Below are positions 20,101-29,195 of a DNA stretch of 64,000 nucleotides, piece after piece. Under the pieces are notes generated by a model. That model did not search any database. It was not told the origin of the DNA and saw only the letters and a program-made list of their open reading frames with translations. The position numbers and the translations under genes were made by a program. How positions within the stretch are numbered: the first letter of the stretch is position 1; each line of letters begins with the position of its first letter. This stretch comes from Poteriospumella lacustris (Eukaryota; Sar; Chrysophyceae; Chromulinales; Dinobryaceae), in contig SMOI01000056.1 of the NCBI GenBank assembly GCA_008000375.1, positions 1 through 64,000 of the forward strand. Direction: 5' to 3'.

Positions 20101-23100
20101 TTCACTCAGAGGCACGCAAAGAGGAAGAGTTGCTGCTGAACTGGCAGACGTTCAACGGCTTCGATTCGATGGCGTTGGATGCCACGGATCACTTCTTGAT
20201 CTATTGTCGCTCTACGCCCGTCGAATTCGCGTCGCTACGTCCGACGAAGAACATTTTCAACGTCCGTTTCCCGGCGATCTGTAAGCCGCAGAGTCAACGG
20301 TACGCGATTCTCGTCGCGAATCCGTTGCCCCCGTCTCCCGTCGAACAAATCAAGCGCGCACAGCAGCAGTTGCAAGAGGAAAACGGCGACGAGAACAATG
20401 ATTCCAGTGAGGACGAAGCGACCGGTGCGGGTGCACACGGAACACGAACGGGGCGTCGAGCGGGCGGTCGCAAGTTGCCGATGAAGGCGCTGGGTTTGAG
20501 TGCGGCGGCGGCGTTGTCGCTGACCCCCGGAACGACGACGACGGGGGCGGCGAATGTGATGGGCGCGTCCTTCTCCACGGCGGCATCGAACTCGACGAAC
20601 AACACCGCGTCGGTGCAGACGGCGAACGCTGCTGCTGCCAACGCCATCGCCACTGCCGCTACCGCCGCCGCGGCGACCACGACCACCGCCGCTGACGCTG
20701 CGGTACCGGGTTCTGCGGGAGGCGAGGCCACGTGGGGCTACGACAAAGACGGCAAGCCGATGCACTTGTCAGAGCTGTCGGTGATCTACGAGACGCTGGC
20801 GATCACCACGACGCGGATGGAGGGTCTCCGCTACGCCATCGAGCACTTCGGACGGGTCATCCCCGCCCGCACGACCGTGTCGATCAACGGCGTGGGCCAT
20901 CGCCTGCCAGGCGTCGTCACCTCCGGTGCCGCGGGTGGTGGTGGCGGTGGATCGATGAGCGCCTCTGCGGCGACGGAGGCGTCCACCGCGCTGGCGGCGC
21001 TCTCCAGTGGCGCGACCACGGCGACGACGACGGCATCGACCCTCGCGGCGACCCTCGGCGGAGTGATGAGCGAAGAAGACGCCGCATTGCACGCCGCCAT
21101 CATGAGCACCCCGCACGAACAACTCGATGCGCAGCAGCAACAGCTGCAGGAGATGCTATTGACGACGTTTGTCGCGAGCCAGCAGTTGCTGCTGCACCAA
21201 AACGACGCCGCATCGTCGTCGTCGGCGGCGGCGGCACACGCTACGACGCGGACACACCACGAGCACGAGCAATCGCATTCGCACGCCGCCATCGCCGCGA
21301 AGAAACGACTGGGCAACCATTCGCTCTTCGTCTCTCCGGAGACACCCGCCGCGACGCACCTGCGGACGTTGTCCAACGACCCAAACATCGCCCAGTCGAT
21401 GGCGCTCGGTGCGCTGACCGTCATTTTGAAACCGTTGCCATCCGCGGGCGGTGGCAGCGGTGGCGCCTGGGCGGCGAACGGCAGCGACGCGGCGGGTTCT
21501 ATTCCGACCACCACCACCACCGCCACTACCACCGGCGGTACGGCGACTGGCGATCGTATCCTGCGTCTGCTGCACACCTCCGCCCAGCTACACCCGAGTC
21601 AACCGAGTCAACGGCTGCGCGTCTGTGTCTTGCCGCTGTTCCGTTGGATCCTCATCGATGGCCCCACGTTGGACATCTTGGACTTCACGAAGGCCTTCCA
21701 CGAGGACGCGATCAAGAACATCTTCCTGGCGGAGCAAGAGGAATACACACAGCAACGGCAGCAGCTGGCCATGACGCCGCATGGGCAGCTCATGAGCGGA
21801 GAGAACAGCCGTGTGGCCAGTCGACAAGGTGGTGGCAGTGGTGGCATGCGTCGACCTGGATCACAGCCGATGGGCGGGCAGCATCGGCCGGGTGCACAGG
21901 GCTACGGCTTCGGACCGGAGTCCTCGATGTTGGGTCTACCCGACGGGGACGACGCAGACGACGCAGACGGCTATCCCGGTGGTAACGGGGGCGCAGAAGT
22001 CTTTGAGTACCACGGCGGGGGAGCCGGTGGGGGCCATGGCGGTCACCCGCACGTCGGACACGCCGCATGGGTCCACGAGGTGAACCAGTACCGCGACTTC
22101 ACCCGAGAGCTGCTGGACAACCGAGAACTGCCGCCACAACTGTTGGCGTCGATGTCGGCCGCGGGGTTGTTGCCGAAGAAAACGGCCAAAGCGGTGGCCG
22201 TGCGCTTCGCCAACGAGCAGACGACGCAGCACCACCACCACCACCAGCACAGCCATCACCATCGCCACGGCGGCCACCACGGCCAGACGAAGCAGCACAA
22301 CAACCTCAGCCAACGCTTCTCCAATACGACGAGTCGCCCGTCGACCTCGTCGGCGTCGTCGTCGTCGTCGGTGGCCTCGTCCGGTTCGTCCGCGGCGATG
22401 CGCATGGTTCATGGCCATGGTCGATACGAGGACGCTGGTGGTCACGGAGGCGCGGTGGCTGCGGCAGCCGGTGGTGGCGGTGGCAGCGGTGGTCTCTCGG
22501 CGCTGGAGGTGCAGCAGTTGCAAGTGCTGCAACAGGACATGGCGTCCCAGGAGATCGCGCAGCAGCTGCACACGCTGACGGCCAAACAGGCCGCGACCTT
22601 GTCCCCGAATCAATTGATCGAAACGGACCCGTTGATCAACAGTTTGATCGACCCCACCGTCGCCGACGACCACAATTCCGTCTACCACGTCACGGGCGGT
22701 GGGACCCGCATGTCCGCGATTGACAAAGAAATCGCCGTGACGAATCAACAACTGGCGCAAACGATGTCGCAACTGCAAGCGACCATCGCCGTGACGGGCT
22801 CCGCGTTGCAGGTCCACGACAAGTTGTGTGACTTGGAATATGCGACGCACAATCGATTTGGGGCGAGTCAATCGGCGGTGGCGCAACAAAAGTCGTTGGA
22901 GATGTTGAATCGTCGCATGGACGTCATCGAGGGCTTCCAGAAGCTGGCGGTGGCGCCGTCACAGCCACCCCCCGTGACCTTGTTCACGTTGTATCAACAA
23001 CAAGCGGCGTCTGGTTCTGGGGGTGGTGCTGGTGGCGGTAGCGGGGAGAAGAATGCGGCGGCAGCAGCGGCGGCCGCCGCACGACGTCCTCAACGAGGCC

Positions 23101-23663
23101 TCATTTCTGCGAAATATCTGAACGGCGGCAATGGCAGCGGTGGTGGCGGTGGCACTGGCGGCGTGGGCATTGCCGCGGGTGGAGGCGGCAGTACCCTCGG
23201 CGGCAACGTGAACGTGGCGAAGCGGTTGAACGACACATTGAAAGTGCTGTCCGAATCGATCGACGGCCCGTACCGCAAGCTGCACCAGGAGCTGGTCAAG
23301 GCGAAAGAGGCCGACGTCGCTGCGCACGAGAAATCGCATCGTGGCGGTGGCGGCGGCGGTGGCGGCGGCGGTGGCAACAAGTTCGCCATGGCCGCGGCCG
23401 CCTTGGCGAATCCATCGAACACGGCGACGGCCGCGGCTGCTGCCGATGCAGCGGGTAGTACGGCCGCGGCGAGTCCAGCGGTTCCACCGGTATCGCTGCA
23501 AGCGGCCGCCACGGCGGTGTTGGCGACGGTCTACGGTAGCCACGCGGCCGCCGGCCAAAGTCACAGCAACAGTGCGTCGAACTCGGTGGTCAGCGGCAGC
23601 AACAGCATCGCGTCCTTGTCGAAGCAGGTGTCCCAGTCGTCCCTGGCCGCCTCCATCGGGTGA
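17196..23663 (+). CDS. Giant cyclic-nucleotide-binding protein with extensive low-complexity regions
   Basis: A single exon of 2155 residues starts with ATG at 17196. Domain 1 (about residues 45-168) is a full CNBD: GEVVFNQGDIGDKVYI and a phosphate-binding cassette FGERALQFDEPRSATA, with the Glu and Arg expected to bind cAMP or cGMP. Domain 2 (about 210-345) has GKSMVCKQGEVGPVFYAV and FGDRALTAMDSLRKAS; its Glu is replaced by Asp. Domain 3 (from about 350) starts LFHNLDMIHLRALANVME and appears split by an insertion of about 130 residues before LGRIAPNSVLATYVM. The remaining roughly 1500 residues are mostly disordered, with His, Gln, Ala, Gly, Ser and Thr runs. The last 3 kb are markedly GC-rich. 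No kinase, channel or phosphodiesterase domain is present, so it is probably a sensor or scaffold. Confidence 0.82.
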   Translation: MDDHHGPSHISDALRHQIVAAISKPSGIRTYDDLLLLKSYMLETEFFEKSQLGNANPRQVNDLCRGIELEVRKVGEVVFNQGDIGDKVYIILFGKVEFIARFTIDLTQGQTEIREKKLDTFASGRIFGERALQFDEPRSATAQCVEDTYLITVEKGVYLRVLEDVRTDRTVNFRPDQLKADQVTRETVLAILSKKREKRTHQELEAAALYLCNRTKVESFQKLSMAQVVEVCRVAETLTIWGKSMVCKQGEVGPVFYAVLGGSVEVWVSKETPAQMQVRTGSKHHDITEGLGRMENQLVTGKTFGDRALTAMDSLRKASIVTCEDVTELLVIFRKDYENLIAATSQVETMAKIRLLRKTDLFHNLDMIHLRALANVMETKTYGIDETVVMVGKRATDVIIVERGEMTVLTEVLEGYSKDKYQRMVEEQSYHHYLEDKHHHSHLTSDGRPMVDEEDYNHDKLKKMQVKKNEILEMSKMDSQKYMQSKLQRMPSSIGGTGSSSRDLNANSSSTLGSQPFEAAVRESGSPNGGRRSAEERKRNPRFQSTQLVPIGRRKKVTLGRIAPNSVLATYVMTCATQHDEVYHPETIIATTLVNVYTVSKHAFFTSLPKDSKFAIVKLVKEYKPPILTSLWENVPRVLDETQWKMEKTWKNFKSRFMEHGHKANILDSHRRMENVHISVNSGNDPEVKLMPRHYQFMNQNKDHGAAVAMAILDPTKKKHDVTMDWGLPSQRRDSHANSPMAAAAATAVSEFTATLQANANEAMGISAKSSPASSQSQSHHHPHHHHPHHHHHKDETSAVIMAPTLAGSVSAPQLQYPADASAGMTVSRPEPLVSFRIRERLNMSRSMNALSDKQASALTASHSETALLRNSGQLTNGDGRLSPSRMSGTGAASSGQHHGSTRKVKALEMPFTLIQVHREWSKRNAINLASTTRRPLRSYLRICGSFPSCAKAKDMADLQMEQHYLQLFHSEARKEEELLLNWQTFNGFDSMALDATDHFLIYCRSTPVEFASLRPTKNIFNVRFPAICKPQSQRYAILVANPLPPSPVEQIKRAQQQLQEENGDENNDSSEDEATGAGAHGTRTGRRAGGRKLPMKALGLSAAAALSLTPGTTTTGAANVMGASFSTAASNSTNNTASVQTANAAAANAIATAATAAAATTTTAADAAVPGSAGGEATWGYDKDGKPMHLSELSVIYETLAITTTRMEGLRYAIEHFGRVIPARTTVSINGVGHRLPGVVTSGAAGGGGGGSMSASAATEASTALAALSSGATTATTTASTLAATLGGVMSEEDAALHAAIMSTPHEQLDAQQQQLQEMLLTTFVASQQLLLHQNDAASSSSAAAAHATTRTHHEHEQSHSHAAIAAKKRLGNHSLFVSPETPAATHLRTLSNDPNIAQSMALGALTVILKPLPSAGGGSGGAWAANGSDAAGSIPTTTTTATTTGGTATGDRILRLLHTSAQLHPSQPSQRLRVCVLPLFRWILIDGPTLDILDFTKAFHEDAIKNIFLAEQEEYTQQRQQLAMTPHGQLMSGENSRVASRQGGGSGGMRRPGSQPMGGQHRPGAQGYGFGPESSMLGLPDGDDADDADGYPGGNGGAEVFEYHGGGAGGGHGGHPHVGHAAWVHEVNQYRDFTRELLDNRELPPQLLASMSAAGLLPKKTAKAVAVRFANEQTTQHHHHHQHSHHHRHGGHHGQTKQHNNLSQRFSNTTSRPSTSSASSSSSVASSGSSAAMRMVHGHGRYEDAGGHGGAVAAAAGGGGGSGGLSALEVQQLQVLQQDMASQEIAQQLHTLTAKQAATLSPNQLIETDPLINSLIDPTVADDHNSVYHVTGGGTRMSAIDKEIAVTNQQLAQTMSQLQATIAVTGSALQVHDKLCDLEYATHNRFGASQSAVAQQKSLEMLNRRMDVIEGFQKLAVAPSQPPPVTLFTLYQQQAASGSGGGAGGGSGEKNAAAAAAAAARRPQRGLISAKYLNGGNGSGGGGGTGGVGIAAGGGGSTLGGNVNVAKRLNDTLKVLSESIDGPYRKLHQELVKAKEADVAAHEKSHRGGGGGGGGGGGNKFAMAAAALANPSNTATAAAAADAAGSTAAASPAVPPVSLQAAATAVLATVYGSHAAAGQSHSNSASNSVVSGSNSIASLSKQVSQSSLAASIG

Positions 23664-23868
23664 GAGAGAGAGAGCCACACATATGTACAGTGTATGTGCC
23701 TCTATCGCTAGGTCTGTCAACGGAAAACCCACCGAGAGAACACAGAGAATCCCGTTCAGAGACCGCGTATCCCATATCGCGTATTATAGTAAGAGAAGCG
23801 TCGTTTCGTTACACAGAAAGTAAAACCGTTTTAACCACCCGCATCAAACACATCACTATGTCGTTGGT

Positions 23869-26800
23869 TCAGTCGGAACCCATCGCCATCTCCCAGCCGA
23901 TGTCGCCACCCGCCACACGTCGATCGCCGCCTTTGCCGTTTTTCTTTCCGCCGCGTTGTTTCTTTCCGGAGGCGGTCTCTTGGCGACTGCGGAAATACGC
24001 TTCGTCGGCGGCGTCGAAGGGGTCGTGACTGCCGCCGTCGCCTTTACCACTGCCGCTACCGCCCGTGGTCGCCACCGTCGTGTCCGCCGACGTGTACTGA
24101 TGCAGCACCTCCATGTCCCGCATGCTCTTCAACATGATCTTGCGTCCTTTCTTCATCCGCAGCGCCATGTCGCTGTCCTTCTCCACACTCGACGGCAGCT
24201 TCTTCAGATGCGTCTCCAAGAAATGCATCACCACGTGGCGTACGACGTCGTAGTGCTTCGATCGACCCAAACGGTCGCAGACGGACAGCAGGAGGCCCTC
24301 GTGGTCATTCCCCGCGACCGTAGCACCCCCCGAGGAGGACGACCCACCGCCACCACCACCGGCGGACGTATCGTACGTGAACATGCTCACGAACAACGTC
24401 GACAAGAACAGCAGCAACATCGGGTGCGCTTCTGCCGCCGTCGTCGCATCGGCGATCCACGTCAAATCGACTTTCCGGAGCACGGCCAACGTCAATTTGA
24501 ATTGCATCAACAAATCGGCTAACAACCGCGCGAGGTTCATGACGCGTTGTTCGTATTTCACACGTTGTTTCTTCTCCCAGGTCGACAGGTCACCGGCTTG
24601 TTCTTGTTCGACGATCATCGCCATTTCGTCGTAAAAGGCGATTTCGGTGGTCAGTTTGCAGGCGGGCATGGTGGTACAAAAGAGTTTCAGCAGCTCCGCG
24701 TAGAAAGGGTTATAGGGCCATTCTTTGCCGGCACATTCCATCAGCACACGTACCAGGTCGCGGTCCATCGTCGCCCCCAAATGCAAACCGACGATCTTCT
24801 CGTAGGCGTCTTCCAAATCACGACACGTCATCAATACCCCAAAGATTGCCTTGCGATTCGGGGTATTCAAGCGTAACTGTTGCCCTTTCTTCGCCACGAT
24901 TTGTTCGACGACCACCGCCGCCGAAGTGTGCGTGGCGGGCTTCACGGCAGCATCGCCACCGGCGGCAGCGATGGCCGCGGCGGTCGACGCTGCGTCGGAG
25001 GTGTGCAACAACGCCGCGGCGGTGGCGATATCGACGTCTTTGTCGGGAATGACAATGGTCGCCGAGGTGAAGAGACGTTCGTTGTGGCTGGCGTAGGCGT
25101 TGCTGCCCGCCACCAAGGCCAAGACACTGCGCGGCACTTCCGCCATCGCTCCTTCCGCGCCCTCGTGACTACTACTGCCACCGTTATTCGCCGCGGCCAT
25201 GGCAGCAGCCTTGTTCCGTCGTCGTTCTTCGTCCTGTTGCCGGCGGACGATGACACTGCGGTACAACCGCTGGACGCTGCCCGACAGCCACTTGCGCCAC
25301 TCTTTGATCTCTTCGAAATGCTTGTCGCGGACACGTTGCATGCGCTTGCAATCGAAGTCGGCCAGGGATTCATACAAGAACTGCATGCGGGTAAACGGTG
25401 GTGGCGAGGCCGTGGCAGCACCGGAGCTGGTGGTGGTAGTGGCAGTGGTAGCCGCCGCCGCTTGTTGGGTGGCCCTGTACGTCTTCAATTGCTGCTGGAA
25501 GAACTGGACAAAGTCCTGGACGGTCGCGGGGTCTTCACGGCGAATACGATCGCCGACACGGCAGAGAATCATATCCACGTATTCCATCCGTAACATCTCC
25601 GGTAACGACTGCAACGCGGTGAAGAAGCGATGTCGTTGAAACGTCGATGGGACGGAGGCGATGAAGGTCGCGGGGCGGAGGAAGAACTGCACCAAGTCCA
25701 CCACCAACGACAGATCGAGGACATTCAACATGGTCAAGTAGACGACGACCAAGAGGACGTTGTGTGATTGTTTGTTCCACTCGAGATCTTGGCCCTGTTC
25801 GATGGTTCCGAGGAACTGATCGAAGACTTTGTGCACGGTCGCTGTCGCCATGGAATCACCGACCAAGGCGTGTACGGCGGTGAGGAAGGACGTGAACAAC
25901 GGCAATTGAAACGAAATCTTGAGGTGATTGGCCATGACGTGGTTGAAGACACAGTCCAACAACAGATTCGTGACCAATTGTGTGTCGTTCACGTCGTAGA
26001 GCTCTTTGACTTCGCCGAGAATACGGTCTTTGGTGTCTTCCGTCAGCTTGTTGATGATACCGTTGATGAAGCGACTCAATTTTCGCACGGCCTTTTCCTG
26101 CTTGGTCTATGGTGTTCCATCGCCACATGGTAAGAGGGTTGAATGGACTGCGAGGGGGAGAGAGAGAGAGTGAAAGCGTTGTGGCTGCACGTACCTCATT
26201 CTTGTTTGCCATCTTCGCATTGGACGAGGAAGGAGTGGTTGATGAACCTTGAATCATCCGTTTGGAAGGAGGAACATACGTGCCCTGAGCTGCTACCGCT
26301 GGGGCTGTGTCGACGACAGCTGCAGACGACTTTTTCGTGTCTGCTGCGTTGTCTTCGATCGATTTCTTCGATTTCTTGCGCGGCTGCTCCTCTGCGCTCT
26401 CTGCCTCTGGCCCCTCTTCTCTCAAAGATTTTGATTTCTTCTTTTTCTTTCCCTCGTCAACCGGAACTTCATCTTCGTGCATGAAGTCTTCTTCGTCGGT
26501 GATGGTGTCGTCTCCGCCGAGGCCGATTATACCGTCCAAATCCATGAGAAACGACCCGAAGTCGGCACCAATACCCTGGGAGACAGGTCGATGCACATAT
26601 ATTACAAAGAGAAGCGGCGCTCAACACGGCTGATGTCTCACCTCTTCCTCATATTCTTTGTTCAGTTTGTCGACGATTTTGTTCTTCTCCTTGCCTGCAC
26701 AAACGATCGAAACCTTGATGAGAATATGTACGGTTACTGATCGAACTTATAGCGAAATTTACTTTTCGCAATGCCGAGAAGGCGCTCCAATCGTCGAATC

Positions 26801-26904
26801 TCTTTGTCCTCTGCTTCAATGAGAGGATCGACGGGGGCTGCTTCCCGTACGACTTTCTTTTGGCTGCCCAGCTGCCGAAGCTTGGACACTCCTGCTTTCT
26901 TCAT
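23869..26904 (-). CDS. NOM1: NOM1/SGD1-like nucleolar MIF4G-MA3 protein
   Basis: Four exons: 26904-26763, 26694-26642, 26575-26195, 26106-23869, about 937 residues. The N-terminus (EIRRLERLLGI, EGIGADFGSFLMDLDG) and GTYVPPSKR are typical of SGD1/NOM1. The MIF4G domain (from about residue 190, VRKLSRFINGIINKL) contains an unusual Thr/Ala-rich insertion. The MA3 domain (from about 590, NRKAIFGVLMTCRDLEDAYEK, AGKEWPYNPFYAELLKLFC) follows. A Lys/Gly-rich basic tail ends the protein. NOM1/SGD1 acts in the nucleolus in 18S rRNA maturation and recruits the RNA helicase eIF4A-III/Fal1. It is convergent with the CNBD gene, 205 bp apart. The long alanine and serine insertions share the GC-rich style of that neighbour. 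Confidence 0.9.
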
Positions 26905-26941
26905 GGTAGGTCAATGTAAGACCTTTGCTTGTCTTGCTATT

Positions 26942-27469
26942 ACTCACACGATTGTGGTAATCTAAGCCGACTTTGTTGCGTTTTTAGCCTTAGGGCCTTA
27001 TTGGCGAAGGTTGCAATAAAGTGGAGGAGCGCCATGACGGCGACGACACCGTTGCGGTCTTGCGTCCATTCGATATTACGTACCGATAAACGCAACAAAG
27101 ATCAAGAATAATAGTATGTACCGTGTCAATTAAGTACTAGTCGTTGCAAAAATAGAAAGATTTCCTTTTCATTGACTTACTGGCCACTAATTCATGAAAA
27201 TTTGATTCACCCCCTTCCGCATTGCATTCCACATTCAGCTTCATTGTTTCGCATAGCTGAATCGCATACTCTCCTTCACCAAGCGGGAAGTTAATGGTTG
27301 GACACACTTCGTCTAAACTTTTCCGGACTTCCGGGTAATAAATGTCATAAGTCCGGATTGGCAGCAGAACATTCCCAGGACCGGCCTGCGACAGCAGTTG
27401 AACGGTGGATCTTCGTTGTTGACGCCTCCGGCAGTGAAGGGAACCTTTGAAATACCTCGTGAAAATCAC
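26942..27469 (-). CDS. Possible small gene upstream of NOM1, start not found
   Basis: A frame open from 27469 on the minus strand reads protein-like (NVLLPIRTYDIYYPEVRKSL, GEGEYAIQLCETMKLNVEC) and reaches a good donor, gtaagt at 27180. Joined to an acceptor at about 27059 it continues in frame through a hydrophobic segment (VVAVMALLHFIATFA) to a stop at 26942, 37 bp before the NOM1 ATG. No in-frame ATG precedes the first segment, so an upstream exon or a missed start is needed. The second acceptor lacks a strong pyrimidine tract. The family is not recognised and the model is weak. Confidence 0.3.
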
Positions 27470-27548
27470 ATTTTAATTCCTGTGATCAAGTGAAAACTTA
27501 TCACAAATCCATTTTATTTGACCTGCAACCGTTGAGTGCGAAAAGAAC

Positions 27549-28538
27549 ATGTCTTTCCTTTGGATTCTGACCGTCGTTGTTGCGGCGAAGTTGGCCTTGA
27601 CTGCCGCATCTTCGAATTCAAGCTTTGTTTGCACTGAGTATTCTGCGGATAACACTGCCAGTACCACTGCGGCGTACTGTACCTGTGATATTTATTTGTG
27701 CCCTGGCGACTCGGTCACCATCAGCGGCTGCAGTGCCTGCAACTTCGATTCCCAGTACATTCGTCTGTACAACGGGAACAATGTTCAAGTTGCGTACAAC
27801 GACGGCACAGGATCTTCGTGTGCACCTTGCGCGGAGATCAACTATGTTCCACCTATCACCTACTGTCAGTACTACACTCTCCGTGAGGGTTGCACGGGCA
27901 ACAACCAGTGCAACGGTGAAATGGAAGTGACCGTTACAAGCTTGTATGGAGCCACCAACAAGGCTTTGCGTTCCAATAAGCCTACGAAGTTGGGCTCATC
28001 TGATCCTCATTTGATGCTGAAGTCGTTTGGGAAGATGTCTCTCGACTCTTGGAACGAGTTCGCCGGCTATTCCGCGGCCAACGAATCAGAGGCGCTCACT
28101 CAGTCCTCTTCCTCGTCTTCGTCGTCGTCTACTGTTCCCACATGTACCTACGTCATTGATCTGGGCGCGCTTGGTCTTGTGGTTGGTATCATTGTCGCCA
28201 TTATCTTCTCTTCCCTCTGCGGCTTTTGCTGCATCGCTGCCATTTGCTTCTTCGTGTGCCTGCCTTGCATGGCTCCATGCTGGTTTGCGAACCAGCAGCA
28301 ACAGAAGCAGCAACAAATGCAACAGCAGCAAATGATGCAACAGCAGCAAATGCAGCAACAAGTTCAAATGCACAATGTGATGCATCAGCAGCAGCAGCAA
28401 CAACCTGGGCAGCCCGTGTATTATGCTAACGGTGTTGCGGCGGTGCCGGCCCAGGTACCTGCTGCGGTGGTCGGTCCTGCTGTCAATGTTCTTCCTCCGA
28501 CTGCTGGCTCTGACGCTTCCGATATCCAGAAGTACTAA
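27549..28538 (+). CDS. Secreted/type I membrane protein with Cys-rich ectodomain and poly-Gln tail
   Basis: A single exon of 329 residues starts with ATG at 27549. The signal peptide is about residues 1-20 (MSFLWILTVVVAAKLALTAA). A Cys-rich, beta-like ectodomain (about 25-125) has many paired cysteines (CTCDIYLCPGDSVTISGC, SCAPCAEI, CQYYTLREGC), in the style of CUB-like or pollen/agglutinin-like domains. A Ser run precedes one membrane helix (LGALGLVVGIIVAIIFSSLC), followed by a Cys-rich juxtamembrane stretch (FCCIAAICFFVCLPC) that could be palmitoylated. The cytosolic tail is rich in Gln and Met, then Pro/Val. It is probably a cell-surface protein. No family is named with confidence. Confidence 0.7.
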   Translation: MSFLWILTVVVAAKLALTAASSNSSFVCTEYSADNTASTTAAYCTCDIYLCPGDSVTISGCSACNFDSQYIRLYNGNNVQVAYNDGTGSSCAPCAEINYVPPITYCQYYTLREGCTGNNQCNGEMEVTVTSLYGATNKALRSNKPTKLGSSDPHLMLKSFGKMSLDSWNEFAGYSAANESEALTQSSSSSSSSSTVPTCTYVIDLGALGLVVGIIVAIIFSSLCGFCCIAAICFFVCLPCMAPCWFANQQQQKQQQMQQQQMMQQQQMQQQVQMHNVMHQQQQQQPGQPVYYANGVAAVPAQVPAAVVGPAVNVLPPTAGSDASDIQKY

Positions 28539-29195
28539 ATGGCCCCGTCCCGCCACAACTGCCAGATGTTCTTCAGTCGTATTGCACCGCGCGCATAATC
28601 GTTCGCCTTGATATATATTGTTGTTTTCTCCAGTGTTTATTATTCTTTTTCCTATAGCCTGTTTTGTTTCTCATTGCAGCCGAGTCGCGCATAAACGAAG
28701 CGCCTACCCTCTCTCGTTCTCTTTGTTTGGTTGCTTTGGACTATCACTAGCCACGTAGAAGTATTCTCGGCCCTATTGATTCGTGACAGCTGCTAGCACG
28801 CTGCGCTAGGAAGTGCGATCAATTTTTTGTCGTTAGCCGGTCGTCAGCGATGGCGCGATCATGGATGCTCTTCATTGATGCAGACTGTAGACGAAATACT
28901 TTCACAACCCGTTCCAATTGCCAGCATTCTTCTTCTTCTTGTTATACATCAACCTTTTGCTTTTCCATTCTCTGCTAAGTTCCCACCATTCACCCAAACA
29001 CTCGAAGTACTATAATTAAACAAGTTCTATGTGCCATGTAACTCGACGCCCTGTGCGTTAAGCACTGTTGACTCCCATCGCCAATCGTTCGTTCTTCAAA
29101 ACAAACATACCTTAGACACAAGACAGAAGGAGTTGCTTTCAAAGTCTATTTGATGACAACAGCTGCAACAGAGGCTTACAATGACTACGAAGGGT
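28539..29195. other. Convergent intergenic region
   Basis: This 657-bp stretch separates the surface-protein gene from the 3' end of the saposin-like gene. It is AT-rich with pyrimidine runs. No domain-bearing frame, tRNA or obvious repeat was found. Two 3' UTRs and spacer DNA are the likely content. Confidence 0.5.

Noticed and set aside
20235-22889. Many long frames on both strands across the GC-rich part of the CNBD gene (up to 417 codons)
   Set aside because: Low stop-codon frequency in GC-rich triplet repeats explains them; products are Arg/His/Pro-rich junk.
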